This document shows positions 55,837-64,000 of a stretch of DNA of 64,000 bases, piece by piece. This DNA is from an uncultured Spiribacter sp. (lineage in GTDB: Bacteria; Pseudomonadota; Gammaproteobacteria; Nitrococcales; Nitrococcaceae), in NCBI GenBank assembly GCA_937884605.1, contig CALGDM010000013.1:1-64000 (forward strand). Direction: 5' to 3'. Within the stretch, counting starts at the first letter, position 1. The number at the start of each line of letters is the position of its first letter. A program made the translations under genes and the position numbers. The notes below the pieces were generated by a model that was not told the DNA's origin, searched no databases, and saw nothing but the letters and a program-made list of their open reading frames with translations.

Positions 55837-57423
55837 TCAACGACCGTTGGTCGATTCCTGGGCGAAATACTGGTCGACAAACGCCTCGAACGAGGGCTCG
55901 TCCATTGCCTCCATGCTCGCCTGCTCGGCCCGCGACCGGGTTGCCTCCGCGGCCAGGCGCGCGCGCACGGACTCATCCAGCGGCCAATCGCGGATGGTCT
56001 CAACATGTTCGGCCGAGGTGCGCAGGGCAAAGTCGACGAATTCCTCGTTGCGGGCGCGCATCGCGGCAAGCACCTGCGCCGACGGGGTGCGATCGGCGTC
56101 CTCAACCGATGCCCGGTAGTCGGCAAGGATGCGGCTGTAGCGGCCGTCCTGGTGCACCTCATCGAGCAGTTCGGCCGGGCCTGTCATTGCGCCCAGCAAC
56201 TCGTCCGCCCAGTCCCGCAGGCCGACGCGCTCGCCGTCGCCGCGATGCAGGGTCAGGTCGGGGTCGCGCCCGTGCCGGGCGACGAGGCCCTGATTGGCGT
56301 TGATGTGATGCTGCTCGAGGGCGTTAATCGGCGGGCTGTCCTCGAGCAGGCAGAACACCAGCAGGGTCTCGAGAAACCCGATCTGGTCGGCATTGATGCC
56401 GATGGGATCGAATGGGTTGAGGTCGAGGGCGCGGATTTCGACATACTCGACGCCGGCGCGGTTGAGCGCGCAGGTCGGGGGTTCTCCGGACTGGGCCACG
56501 GCCTTGGGCCGGACGAAGCTGTAGTACTCGTTTTCAATCTGCAGCACGTTGGTGTTGAGCTGGCGCCAGACCCCGTCGACGCGAGTGCCGATGCGTGCAT
56601 ATTCCGGATCGGGGGTGCTGATCGCCGCGCGCAGACTCGCCACATAGGCGTCGAGGTTGTTGTAGTCGATCTCGAGGGCGGCCTGGGCGTTGTTCTTGTA
56701 GCCGATGTCGCTCATGCGCAGGGACGTCGCATGGGGGGTGTAGAAGGTATTCGCCGAGAACGACTCGAAATCGAGGTTGCGCCCGCCGGTAAACGACTTG
56801 CAGATCGCCGGCGAAGCGCCCATCAGATAGGGCACCAGCCAGCCATAGCGCTGAAAATTGCGGATCAGCCGAAAGTAGAAATCCGAGCGAAAGGTGGCAA
56901 ATTCGCGGCGGTCGCCTTCGCGTGCCTGGACCGAGCGCAGAAACGCCTCGCTGAACGAGAAATTGAAATGGATGCCGGCGATTGCCTGCATGGTGCGTCC
57001 ATAGCGCCAGTCAAGGCCGTGGCGGTAGACATGCTTCATTCGGCCGATGTTTGAGTGGCCGTAATCGGCGATGGGGATGCTCCGGTCGCCACCGACGATG
57101 CAGGGCATCGAGGTTGCCCACAGCAATTCGTCACCGATCTGATCGATGGTATAGCGGTGCAGATCGGCAAGATGCTGCAGCGCCGCCTCGCCATTGGTGT
57201 AGGCCGGCGTGACCAGCTCGAGCAGTGCCTCGGAGTAGTCGGTGGTGATTTCCGGGTGACAAAGCGGCGAGCCGAGTCCCGCGGGATGCGGCGTCTGTGC
57301 GATATGGCCGGCGGGCGTGACCCGCAGGCTTTCCTTTTCGAGGCCATGGCGGCTGCCGGCAAGCAGACCGCGCTCGCCATGGGCCTGCAATCGTTTCACC
57401 CGACGCTCGGCGCTACGGTTCAT
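55837..57423 (-). CDS. gshA: Glutamate-cysteine ligase
   Basis: A 528-residue E. coli-type gamma-glutamylcysteine synthetase, the first step of glutathione synthesis. Motifs: RHGLEKESLRVTPAGH, ITTDYSEALLELVTP, MQAIAGIHFNFS, GASPAICKSFTGG, LQIENEYYSFVRPK and VEYVEIRALDLNPFDPIGI. The track starts at 57489; the ATG at 57423 matches the usual distance to the GLEKE motif, but neither start has a good ribosome site. It lies upstream of tadB on the same strand. Confidence 0.95.
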   Translation of the reverse strand: MNRSAERRVKRLQAHGERGLLAGSRHGLEKESLRVTPAGHIAQTPHPAGLGSPLCHPEITTDYSEALLELVTPAYTNGEAALQHLADLHRYTIDQIGDELLWATSMPCIVGGDRSIPIADYGHSNIGRMKHVYRHGLDWRYGRTMQAIAGIHFNFSFSEAFLRSVQAREGDRREFATFRSDFYFRLIRNFQRYGWLVPYLMGASPAICKSFTGGRNLDFESFSANTFYTPHATSLRMSDIGYKNNAQAALEIDYNNLDAYVASLRAAISTPDPEYARIGTRVDGVWRQLNTNVLQIENEYYSFVRPKAVAQSGEPPTCALNRAGVEYVEIRALDLNPFDPIGINADQIGFLETLLVFCLLEDSPPINALEQHHINANQGLVARHGRDPDLTLHRGDGERVGLRDWADELLGAMTGPAELLDEVHQDGRYSRILADYRASVEDADRTPSAQVLAAMRARNEEFVDFALRTSAEHVETIRDWPLDESVRARLAAEATRSRAEQASMEAMDEPSFEAFVDQYFAQESTNGR

Positions 57424-57569
57424 GGTATTGGCATATCCGATTCCGAAAGCCGCGATTGTGCCGATGTCGAACGCCATTTGGAATGGCATGTTGCGGTGCG
57501 TATGGCCACTGCGCGCAGGCGGCGGTTACCGTGCTGGTAATCACTGTGCGATCTCAGGAGGATCACGGC

Positions 57570-58292
57570 ATGACGAGAACGGCACTGGTAACCGGAGGGA
57601 CCCGGGGCATTGGCGCAGCCATTGCGCGGGCGTTGCGAGACTCGGGCCATCAGGTCATTGCGACCTATCAGGGCAATGATGAGGCCGCGGCGGCGTTCAC
57701 GCGGGACACGGACATCCCGACGCGCAAGTGGGACGTCTCCGATTTTGACGCCTGTCAGCGCGGTGTTGCTGGCGTGGCCGAGGACTATGGATCGGTCGAT
57801 GTGCTGGTCAATAACGCCGGGATTACACGGGATTCGACGCTGCACAAAATGGATGAAGCCGACTGGAGCGCCGTCATCACCACCAACCTGACCTCGGCAT
57901 TCAACATGACTCGGGCGGTCATCAACGGGATGCGCGATGCCGGCTTCGGGCGGGTGATCTCGATTGCCTCGATCAACGGTCAGAAAGGTCAGATGGGGCA
58001 GGCCAACTACGCCGCCGCCAAGGCCGGGCTGATCGGGTTTACCAAGTCGGTGGCTCAGGAGAATGCCCGTCGTGGCGTAACGGCCAATGTCGTCTCGCCC
58101 GGTTATATCAGCACCGAGATGGTGGCCGCGGTGCCGGAGAACGTCCTTGAGAAGATTGTCGGCCAGATCCCGGTCAACCGCCTCGGCGAGGCCGAGGAGG
58201 TCGGCCAGGCGGTGGCCTATCTGGCGAGTGACGGGGCGGGGTTTGTCACCGGCTCGACGCTGAGCATCAATGGCGGGCAGTGGATGGCCTGA
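57570..58292 (+). CDS. phbB: Acetoacetyl-CoA reductase
   Basis: A 240-residue SDR of the PhaB/PhbB type, reducing acetoacetyl-CoA to (R)-3-hydroxybutyryl-CoA for polyhydroxyalkanoate synthesis. TGGTRGIG, NNAGITRD, and the PhbB-specific SINGQKGQMGQANYAAAKAG with catalytic Ser, Tyr and Lys are present; it ends SINGGQWMA. A good AGGAGG site sits seven to ten bases before the ATG at 57570. PHA synthase and thiolase are not in the window. FabG is the main alternative but fits less well. Confidence 0.9.
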   Translation: MTRTALVTGGTRGIGAAIARALRDSGHQVIATYQGNDEAAAAFTRDTDIPTRKWDVSDFDACQRGVAGVAEDYGSVDVLVNNAGITRDSTLHKMDEADWSAVITTNLTSAFNMTRAVINGMRDAGFGRVISIASINGQKGQMGQANYAAAKAGLIGFTKSVAQENARRGVTANVVSPGYISTEMVAAVPENVLEKIVGQIPVNRLGEAEEVGQAVAYLASDGAGFVTGSTLSINGGQWMA

Positions 58293-58297
58293 TCGCC

Positions 58298-58594
58298 TCA
58301 GTGCGAGGCATTGAAAAGGCTCGGCCCCTGTTCGTCGATCAGGCGTCGGGCCTTTTCCAGAGTGACTTCCGCGGCCATCTCCTGGCTGCCATGGACGTCC
58401 GCGCGGACAAAGCTTGTCGTCCGCGTGGTGCCGTCGCGATCCATTGAAATCTGTCCGCTGACGCGCCACCCGCCGGGATCCTCGCGCGGCGTCGCGGTGA
58501 TCGTGTAGCCCTGGTAGGTGGTCTCGGCGACCACCCGGGGGGGATTGTCGCTGCCGTTGCGACCCATCATGCTGCGCAGGAATCGTATGATCAT
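58298..58594 (-). CDS. HlyU-family protein
   Basis: A 98-residue protein similar to the HlyU family (PF10115). Its body reads AETTYQGYTITATPREDPGGWRVSGQISMD...TTSFVRADVHGSQEMAAEVTLEKARRLIDEQGPSLF. The family is named after a Vibrio regulator but most members are uncharacterised; the name should not be read as a haemolysin link. The ATG at 58594 is the first good start; the track's longer ORF is antisense to the next gene. Converges with phbB across five bases. Confidence 0.8.
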   Translation of the reverse strand: MIIRFLRSMMGRNGSDNPPRVVAETTYQGYTITATPREDPGGWRVSGQISMDRDGTTRTTSFVRADVHGSQEMAAEVTLEKARRLIDEQGPSLFNASH

Positions 58595-58644
58595 GGCCTG
58601 ACAATGCCCATGACGGCGCCGGCAATCAAGGGAGCGACGCGCGG

Positions 58645-59256
58645 ATGACGACCATGGCGGACCGACTGACCTTTCTGAAGGGCTTTCTCCAGCGACCGCG
58701 CGAGGTGGGATCGGTAGTGCCCAGTTCGCGGTTTCTCGAGCAGCGCCTGCGCCGGGTGATTGATGCGGGACATGCAAGGACGCTGGTGGAGCTGGGGCCC
58801 GGCACCGGAGGCACGACCCGGGCCGTGCTCAAGGCCCTGCCCGCCGATGCCCAGCTGCTCGCCATCGATACCAACCCCGCCTTCGTTCGTGAACTGGCAG
58901 CGATTCGGGACCCGCGTCTGCATGTGGCCGAAGGCAGTGCCACCGACCTGGCCGCGCTGATCCGCCAGCACGGTCTGCCGGCCCCCGATATTGTGTTTTC
59001 GGGTATCCCGTTCTCGACCCTGCCCGAGGCGGTGGCGGACGGCATTCTCGAGGCGGTCTGGGCAGCCCTCGCCCCCGGGGGTCGGTTTACCGCGTATCAG
59101 TTCCGCGATGCCGTCTGTCGTCAAGGCAGCCGGGTGATGGGCGAGCCGCTGGTGGAGTGCGAATGGGTCAACCTCCCGCCCATGCACTTTTACTCATGGG
59201 ACAAGCCCGAGCGCGCTGGCAGCCGCCGGGCGAGGGGCAGTGCCACCGCGCCGTAG
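58645..59256 (+). CDS. PmtA-like SAM-dependent methyltransferase
   Basis: A 203-residue class I methyltransferase. N-terminal FLKGFLQRPREVGSVVPSSRFLEQRLRRVI and the SAM-binding LVELGPGTGGTTRAVLKAL resemble phospholipid N-methyltransferases and KsgA-like proteins; VFSGIPFSTLPEAVADGIL is also typical. Membrane lipid methylation is possible, though some related proteins have other targets. An AAGGGAG site precedes the ATG at 58645. Its last 67 bases overlap the convergent MFS gene. Confidence 0.82.
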   Translation: MTTMADRLTFLKGFLQRPREVGSVVPSSRFLEQRLRRVIDAGHARTLVELGPGTGGTTRAVLKALPADAQLLAIDTNPAFVRELAAIRDPRLHVAEGSATDLAALIRQHGLPAPDIVFSGIPFSTLPEAVADGILEAVWAALAPGGRFTAYQFRDAVCRQGSRVMGEPLVECEWVNLPPMHFYSWDKPERAGSRRARGSATAP

Positions 59257-60368
59257 ATGAGGATGGGCACCACCGCGTAGCGGGCGGCCCCCAGCCAGTC
59301 ACCGACCAGCCCGCCCAGCAGCGGCACAAAGAAATTGGTGATCGCGCCGACGGCAAACATGCCGGCGGCGAGCGCGGCGGTCGCATTGCCGCGGGTGTAC
59401 AGCGGCGGCAGCGCGACCAGCAGGATCAATAGCAATCCCACCGACAATCCCGTGGGGATGAGCGCAAGCAGCGCCGGCCAGCCCGACAGAAACAGGAAGC
59501 CGCTCAGGCCGAGCAGACTGACCAGCATGAGCACCTGCAGCGGCCGTGGGCGGCCGATCCAGCGTCGGCCCACGGTGAACATGATCAACGAGGCCGCAAT
59601 CTGCGTGGTGTTGAAAAGGGTCAGGGCCAGGGGCAGTAGCTCGGCCTCGTTACGCCCCTCGAGCACCGTGCCCATGTAGGCATTGACGCCAAAGAACACC
59701 GATCCACTCGCGCCCAGCAGCACGCCCAGCTTCCAGACCAGCGGCCGGCGCCAGTCCGGTAACCAGTGGCCGGTATCATTCTCAAAAGCCCGGGAGGGCC
59801 GGCTCAGCAGCCGGATGCTGAGCGCCGGGATCAGCGCCGGCAGTGACCAGAACAACAGCGTCAGGCGCCAGTCGCCGCCGGCGAGAGGCAGCATGACCGG
59901 CAGGGTCAGCGTCGACCCGATGACCTCACCGATCAACATGCCGTTCATGTAAATGGCGGTGCCCATGGCAATGCGTGATGGCCACCATTCGGTCAGCAGT
60001 GTCGGCAACGCGGGCTGGATACCGGCAATGGCGATGCCCATCACGGCGGTCGCGATGAAAAGGGTCGGCACGCCACCAAGCCCGCGGGCTGATGAGCTCA
60101 ATACCACCAGCACCAGTGCGGTGATCAGGGTGCGCCGCGCGCCGATGCGGCTGATCAGCCAGGAAGCGCCCAGGCCCGCCACCGCGAGCATCAGAATCGG
60201 CAGGGTGGTGAGTGCGCCGGTGGCCGCCTGTCCCAGATTCAGGTCGTCCGCGATACGGGGCGCGAGGGGCGGGGCGACCAGCACGGTCAGGCGCAGATAC
60301 AGGCCGGTCAGCCAGAGCAACAGCATCACAATCGGCGTTGATGGCGTTTTCGACGCGTCAGTATCCAT
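59190..60368 (-). CDS. CynX/NimT-family MFS transporter
   Basis: A 392-residue major facilitator with 12 predicted membrane helices. LYLRLTVLVAPPLAPRIADDLNLGQAATGALTTLPILMLAVAG and GIQPALPTLLTEWWP are typical of the CynX/NimT branch, whose members move cyanate, nitroimidazole or other small anions. The substrate here is unknown. The region after the sixth helix has the usual cytoplasmic loop. Divergent from the small genes at 60420. Confidence 0.88.
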   Translation of the reverse strand: MDTDASKTPSTPIVMLLLWLTGLYLRLTVLVAPPLAPRIADDLNLGQAATGALTTLPILMLAVAGLGASWLISRIGARRTLITALVLVVLSSSARGLGGVPTLFIATAVMGIAIAGIQPALPTLLTEWWPSRIAMGTAIYMNGMLIGEVIGSTLTLPVMLPLAGGDWRLTLLFWSLPALIPALSIRLLSRPSRAFENDTGHWLPDWRRPLVWKLGVLLGASGSVFFGVNAYMGTVLEGRNEAELLPLALTLFNTTQIAASLIMFTVGRRWIGRPRPLQVLMLVSLLGLSGFLFLSGWPALLALIPTGLSVGLLLILLVALPPLYTRGNATAALAAGMFAVGAITNFFVPLLGGLVGDWLGAARYAVVPILIYGAVALPLARRLPARSGLSHE

Positions 60369-60419
60369 GCATTCCCCAGGCGTTAAACGATAGACTCTAG
60401 CACCGAAGGAGGTCGTTTC

Positions 60420-60668
60420 ATGCGGTGGTTGAGTGATTCCAACGGTATCCAGTGGAGTGTTGATGTGCTGTTCGGTTCCTACGGCACCTATTACCTCATG
60501 TTCAGCCCGGGACCGGGTGAGGCGACCGGCCAGGCCCGCAAGCTGGCCATTGCCGCCGACTCCCAGCGCGAGGCAGCGGCCGCGCTGGAGGCCATGGATG
60601 AGGCTGCGCTGGTTGCCGCGCTCGCCGACTCGACCGACTTCAACGAAACCTCACCGCTTGGATTCTAG
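60420..60668 (+). CDS. Small uncharacterised protein
   Basis: An 82-residue acidic protein, MRWLSDSNGIQWSVDVLFGSYGTYYLMFSPG..., with an Ala-rich helical middle (REAAAALEAMDEAALVAALADS). It has an excellent AAGGAGG site and lies four bases before a DUF2249-like gene, so it is likely real. No membrane segment or known motif is seen. I do not recognise it. Confidence 0.65.
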   Translation: MRWLSDSNGIQWSVDVLFGSYGTYYLMFSPGPGEATGQARKLAIAADSQREAAAALEAMDEAALVAALADSTDFNETSPLGF

Positions 60669-60672
60669 CGCG

Positions 60673-60924
60673 ATGCATGACGGCTACCCGGGGGGCGTTA
60701 TCGACCTGCGGCTCCACCGACCGCAAACGCGGCTGATGCTGGTTGAACAGACACTGGCCGCATTGCAGCCCGGCGAAGATATCCTGCTGGTGTTCCGCGA
60801 GCGCCCCGCGCATCTGCCCGATTACATCCGCGCTCAGTACCCTGGCCGCTTTGAGGTGTCCAGCGTTGATACCGGCCCGGAAGTCTGGAGTCTGCGTGTC
60901 CACCCTCTGGATACCGACAACTGA
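60673..60924 (+). CDS. DUF2249-like small protein
   Basis: An 83-residue protein with a DUF2249/SirA-like pattern: VIDLRLHRPQTRLMLVEQTLAALQPGEDILLVFRERPAHLPDYIRAQYPGRFEVSSVDTGPEVWSLRVHPLD. The early Asp-Leu-Arg, central helix and late Trp-Ser-Leu-Arg strand fit the fold; the Cys-Pro of true TusA proteins is absent. The track embeds it in a longer frame from 60433; the ATG at 60673 is the likely start. It lies one base before the VIT1-like gene. Confidence 0.65.
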   Translation: MHDGYPGGVIDLRLHRPQTRLMLVEQTLAALQPGEDILLVFRERPAHLPDYIRAQYPGRFEVSSVDTGPEVWSLRVHPLDTDN

Positions 60925-60925
60925 C

Positions 60926-61684
60926 ATGCGAGAGCTCGAACACAGTCACCGCCCCGAGGATATTCGCCATCGCCTGGAGACGGGTCGAAGTGCCAGCTAC
61001 CTACGGGACGCCATTCTGGGTGGCATCGACGGCTGTGTGACCACCTTTGCCGTGGTGGCCAGTGTTGCCGGTGCCGGTCTACCCGGCCTGATTGCGTTCA
61101 GCCTGGGTCTGTCCAGCCTGATTGCGGATGGCTTCAGCATGGGCGTGAGTAACTACCAGGGCGTTAAAAGTGATCGCGATGCCGTCGAGCAGGCGCGCGC
61201 CACCGAAAACAGTCACATCCGCGAGGTCCCTGACGGCGAGCGTGAAGAAATCCGCCAGATCTTTGCCCGCAAGGGCTTTCAGGGCGAAGTGCTCGAGGAA
61301 ATCGTCGAGACCATTTCCGCGGACGAGTCGCTGTGGGTGGAAACCATGCTGCGCGAGGAACATGGCCTCGATCTTGAGGGGGCCGACCCGGTGCGGGCGG
61401 CGCTGTGGACGTTCGGCGCCTTCGTGATCGTGGGCGCCATTCCCCTGCTGCCTTTCATGCTGCCGCTGGTGGGCGTTGATGTGGCGTTTCTAGTAAGCAG
61501 TGCCCTGACGGCCATCACGTTTTTCGGCATCGGTTTCGTCAAAGGGGTTATTCTGGGCGACGGCCATTGGCGCGCCGGGATTGAAACGCTCCTCATGGGC
61601 GGCGGTGCGGCGGTGATTGCCTATCTGGTCGGCGGCGTTTTCGAGCCAATGATGACCGAGATGGGATTGGCCATATCGGGTTAA
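60926..61684 (+). CDS. VIT1/CCC1-family iron/manganese transporter
   Basis: A 252-residue membrane protein of the VIT1/CCC1 family. YLRDAILGGIDGCVTTFAVVASVAGAGLPGLIAFSLGLSSLIADGFSMGVSNY forms the first two helices with their metal-contacting residues. A soluble Glu-rich metal-binding part follows (EREEIRQIFARKGFQGEVLEEIVETI), then three more helices. It probably exports Fe(II) or Mn(II) from the cytoplasm. Its start nearly touches the previous stop (TGACATG). Confidence 0.9.
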   Translation: MRELEHSHRPEDIRHRLETGRSASYLRDAILGGIDGCVTTFAVVASVAGAGLPGLIAFSLGLSSLIADGFSMGVSNYQGVKSDRDAVEQARATENSHIREVPDGEREEIRQIFARKGFQGEVLEEIVETISADESLWVETMLREEHGLDLEGADPVRAALWTFGAFVIVGAIPLLPFMLPLVGVDVAFLVSSALTAITFFGIGFVKGVILGDGHWRAGIETLLMGGGAAVIAYLVGGVFEPMMTEMGLAISG

Positions 61685-61704
61685 AGCAACAAGGAGAGCG
61701 CATT

Positions 61705-62172
61705 ATGTCCCGTCAACCCAGCATCCTGATTGTGCCGGTGGATGGATCCAGGGGCGCCAGCGCGGCCGCCGAGTACGCGCTCGGCCTCGCGGAGGCACTC
61801 AATGTACCGGTCCGCCTGCTCTATGCCTTCCCCCGCGACCCCGTCGACATGTTCGGCATCCCCACTGAAGCCCCCGGGCCGGAGGAGCTCGAGTACTTCT
61901 CGCCACAGGCCTTCGAGCGCCTGCGCGATCAAAGTGCCGAGAAGGCGTTTGCCGCCACCCGAGAGGCAATCGGCGAGACCGCGGTGGAGATTCAGGAGCA
62001 GATCGTCTCGGGCCATCCCGCCGAGGCCATTGTCAGTCATGCGGCCGCAGAGGATGAGCCCCAGATAGTCATCGGCAGCCGTGGTCTGAGTGGCTTCAAG
62101 GAGTTTCTGCTGGGCAGCGTGAGTCAGCGTGTTCTGCATCACGCCGATTGTCCGGTCACCGTGGTGCGCTGA
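61705..62172 (+). CDS. Universal stress protein (UspA family)
   Basis: A 155-residue single-domain Usp. VPVDGSRGASAAAEYALGLA at the start and the ATP-binding signature GSRGLSGFKEFLLGSVSQRVLHHADCPVTVV at the end (G-x2-G-x9-G-S) predict an ATP-binding member. An AAGGAG site nine bases before the ATG. It is just after the VIT1-like gene, possibly co-transcribed. Confidence 0.94.
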   Translation: MSRQPSILIVPVDGSRGASAAAEYALGLAEALNVPVRLLYAFPRDPVDMFGIPTEAPGPEELEYFSPQAFERLRDQSAEKAFAATREAIGETAVEIQEQIVSGHPAEAIVSHAAAEDEPQIVIGSRGLSGFKEFLLGSVSQRVLHHADCPVTVVR

Positions 62173-62178
62173 ACCGGC

Positions 62179-62682
62179 GTGGCCGCAGCATCCGGTCACT
62201 CCCTGGCGGATCGAGTCACGGGTCTCGCCGCCCGTCTTGGTGATGCGGGTCAGCGTCTGGTGACCGCGGAGTCATGCACGGGCGGCTGGATTGCCAAGGT
62301 GTGTACCGATCAGCCCGGCAGCTCAGCCTGGTTCGAGGAAGGGGTTGTCACCTACAGCAATGCCGCCAAGCAGGCGCGTCTGGCGGTGCCGGCCGATACC
62401 CTTGCCCGCCACGGCGCGGTCAGTGCGGCGACGGCCGAGGCAATGGCGCGGGGTGCGCAGGCCGGTATCGGCGGGCGTGTTGCCATCGCCACTACCGGCG
62501 TCGCGGGTCCGGGTGGGGGCTCCGCTGACAAACCGGTTGGTCTTGTGTGGTTTGCCTGGGCGCTGCCCGCTGGCCAGGTGGCGAGCGAATCGGTGCGCTT
62601 CGAAGGCGATCGCGATGCCATTCGCCGCCAGAGTGTGGCGCATGCGCTCGATGGCCTGCTGATGCGTCTATCCACCGCCTGA
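62179..62682 (+). CDS. pncC: Nicotinamide-nucleotide amidohydrolase (CinA C-terminal domain)
   Basis: A 167-residue PncC/CinA C-terminal domain protein deamidating NMN in NAD recycling. [38 protein letters not shown], and [23 protein letters not shown], are characteristic. The start is a GTG (62179) with a weak ribosome site. Its position just before recA is the usual gammaproteobacterial arrangement. Confidence 0.93.
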   Translation: MAAASGHSLADRVTGLAARLGDAGQRLVTAESCTGGWIAKVCTDQPGSSAWFEEGVVTYSNAAKQARLAVPADTLARHGAVSAATAEAMARGAQAGIGGRVAIATTGVAGPGGGSADKPVGLVWFAWALPAGQVASESVRFEGDRDAIRRQSVAHALDGLLMRLSTA

Positions 62683-62776
62683 CGCGGCGGTTTGCCCGAC
62701 CGCCGGGGTGGGCGGTTGGCCGGGACTATGGGACAATCCTCCCATTATCGATAGCTTGCAAACCCAGGGGTTGAGC

Positions 62777-63820
<1,044 letters not shown>

Positions 63821-63825
63821 GCACC

Positions 63826-64000
63826 ATGAGCGACGGCGCCGGCGACCCCGCCGAATCGATCCGCGAGTGCTGCATCCGGCTTCTGGCCCGTCGCGAGCAC
63901 TCGCGGGCCGAGCTGCAACGAAAACTCGAGGCGCGTGACTTCGCACGCGCCGATATCTCCCCCGTTCTGGATGCCTTGATCGAGGATAATCTCCTGAGCG
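63826..64000 (+). CDS. recX: Regulatory protein RecX (partial, cut by window end)
   Basis: The ATG at 63826 opens a frame that is still open at the window end (58 codons). The product, with ESIRECCIRLLARREHSRAELQRKLEARDF and ISPVLDALIEDNLLS, matches the first two helical repeats of RecX, which modulates RecA filaments. It starts five bases after the recA stop. It is missing from the ORF track because no stop is reached. Confidence 0.93.
   Translation, partial: MSDGAGDPAESIRECCIRLLARREHSRAELQRKLEARDFARADISPVLDALIEDNLLS

Noticed and set aside
58298-58594. Haemolysin regulation by the HlyU-family gene
   Set aside because: The family name is historical; no toxin gene is present and most members are uncharacterised.
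57420-58625. 401-residue minus-strand ORF
   Set aside because: It lies opposite phbB, which has clear SDR motifs and a good ribosome site. The antisense product is of low complexity and unlike any family.

Overview
The window looks like a chromosome segment of a high-GC gammaproteobacterium. The core block tRNA-Val, thrS-infC-rpmI-rplT-pheS-pheT-ihfA-merR, tRNA-Pro and the pair recA-recX are in gammaproteobacterial order. Together with a betaine-homocysteine methyltransferase, a complete Entner-Doudoroff set and a SufU-type SUF operon, this suggests a halophilic member of the Ectothiorhodospiraceae (Spiribacter-like). That placement is inferred from gene content and was not tested by a search. 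Genes are tightly packed, many neighbours overlap by 1-20 bases, and I see no insertion sequence, integrase, prophage or CRISPR array.

Layout. 1-6.4 kb: an SDR dehydrogenase and a five-gene ABC importer for a polyol or sugar, with two different ATPases that resemble the GlpS/GlpT pair of glycerol importers. 6.4-16.8 kb: yaiI, then a minus-strand run of seven closely spaced genes. Four of these are cyclic-di-GMP enzymes (GAF-GGDEF, HDOD-receiver-GGEEF, PAS-GGDEF-EAL, 5TM-AGDEF-EVL) and the others are a TVP38 membrane protein, a flavin disulfide oxidoreductase and a DUF3047 protein. 16.9-18.8 kb: a hydrolase-OsmC fusion and an FMN reductase. 18.8-19.15 kb: a gap holding a possible broken small membrane-protein gene. 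19.1-26.7 kb: the translation/IHF block between two tRNAs. 26.8-32.6 kb: betaine-homocysteine methyltransferase, a PAS-GGDEF protein, an unknown membrane protein, an HDAC-family deacetylase coupled to a DASS transporter, and a glutamine amidotransferase.

32.6-38.4 kb is a central carbon block: zwf-pgl-glk divergent from edd-eda, which together take glucose through the Entner-Doudoroff pathway. 38.4-44.5 kb is a sufR-B-C-D-S-U-T operon for iron-sulfur cluster assembly. 44.5-55.8 kb is a minus-strand tad (tight adherence / Flp-type pilus) operon: tadB, tadC, a DUF192 gene, tadD, an apolipoprotein N-acyltransferase-like gene with an unexplained C-terminal extension, a pilin-like gene, tadG-like and tadE-like genes, an unknown gene, a 42-codon ORF missed by the ORF track, cpaB, cpaC, and a cpaF carrying an FHA domain. 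No prepilin peptidase or TadZ/CpaE is present here.

55.8-64 kb holds gshA, phbB, an HlyU-family gene, a PmtA-like methyltransferase, a CynX-type MFS carrier, two small unknown genes, a VIT1/CCC1 metal transporter, a universal stress protein, pncC, recA and the start of recX.

The parts most worth a second look are the complementary degenerate ATPase sites of the importer, the modified tad locus (FHA-CpaF, Lnt-like protein, DUF192, tiny ORF), the redox-linked cyclic-di-GMP run, and terminator-like hairpins inside the infC-rplT-pheS operon.
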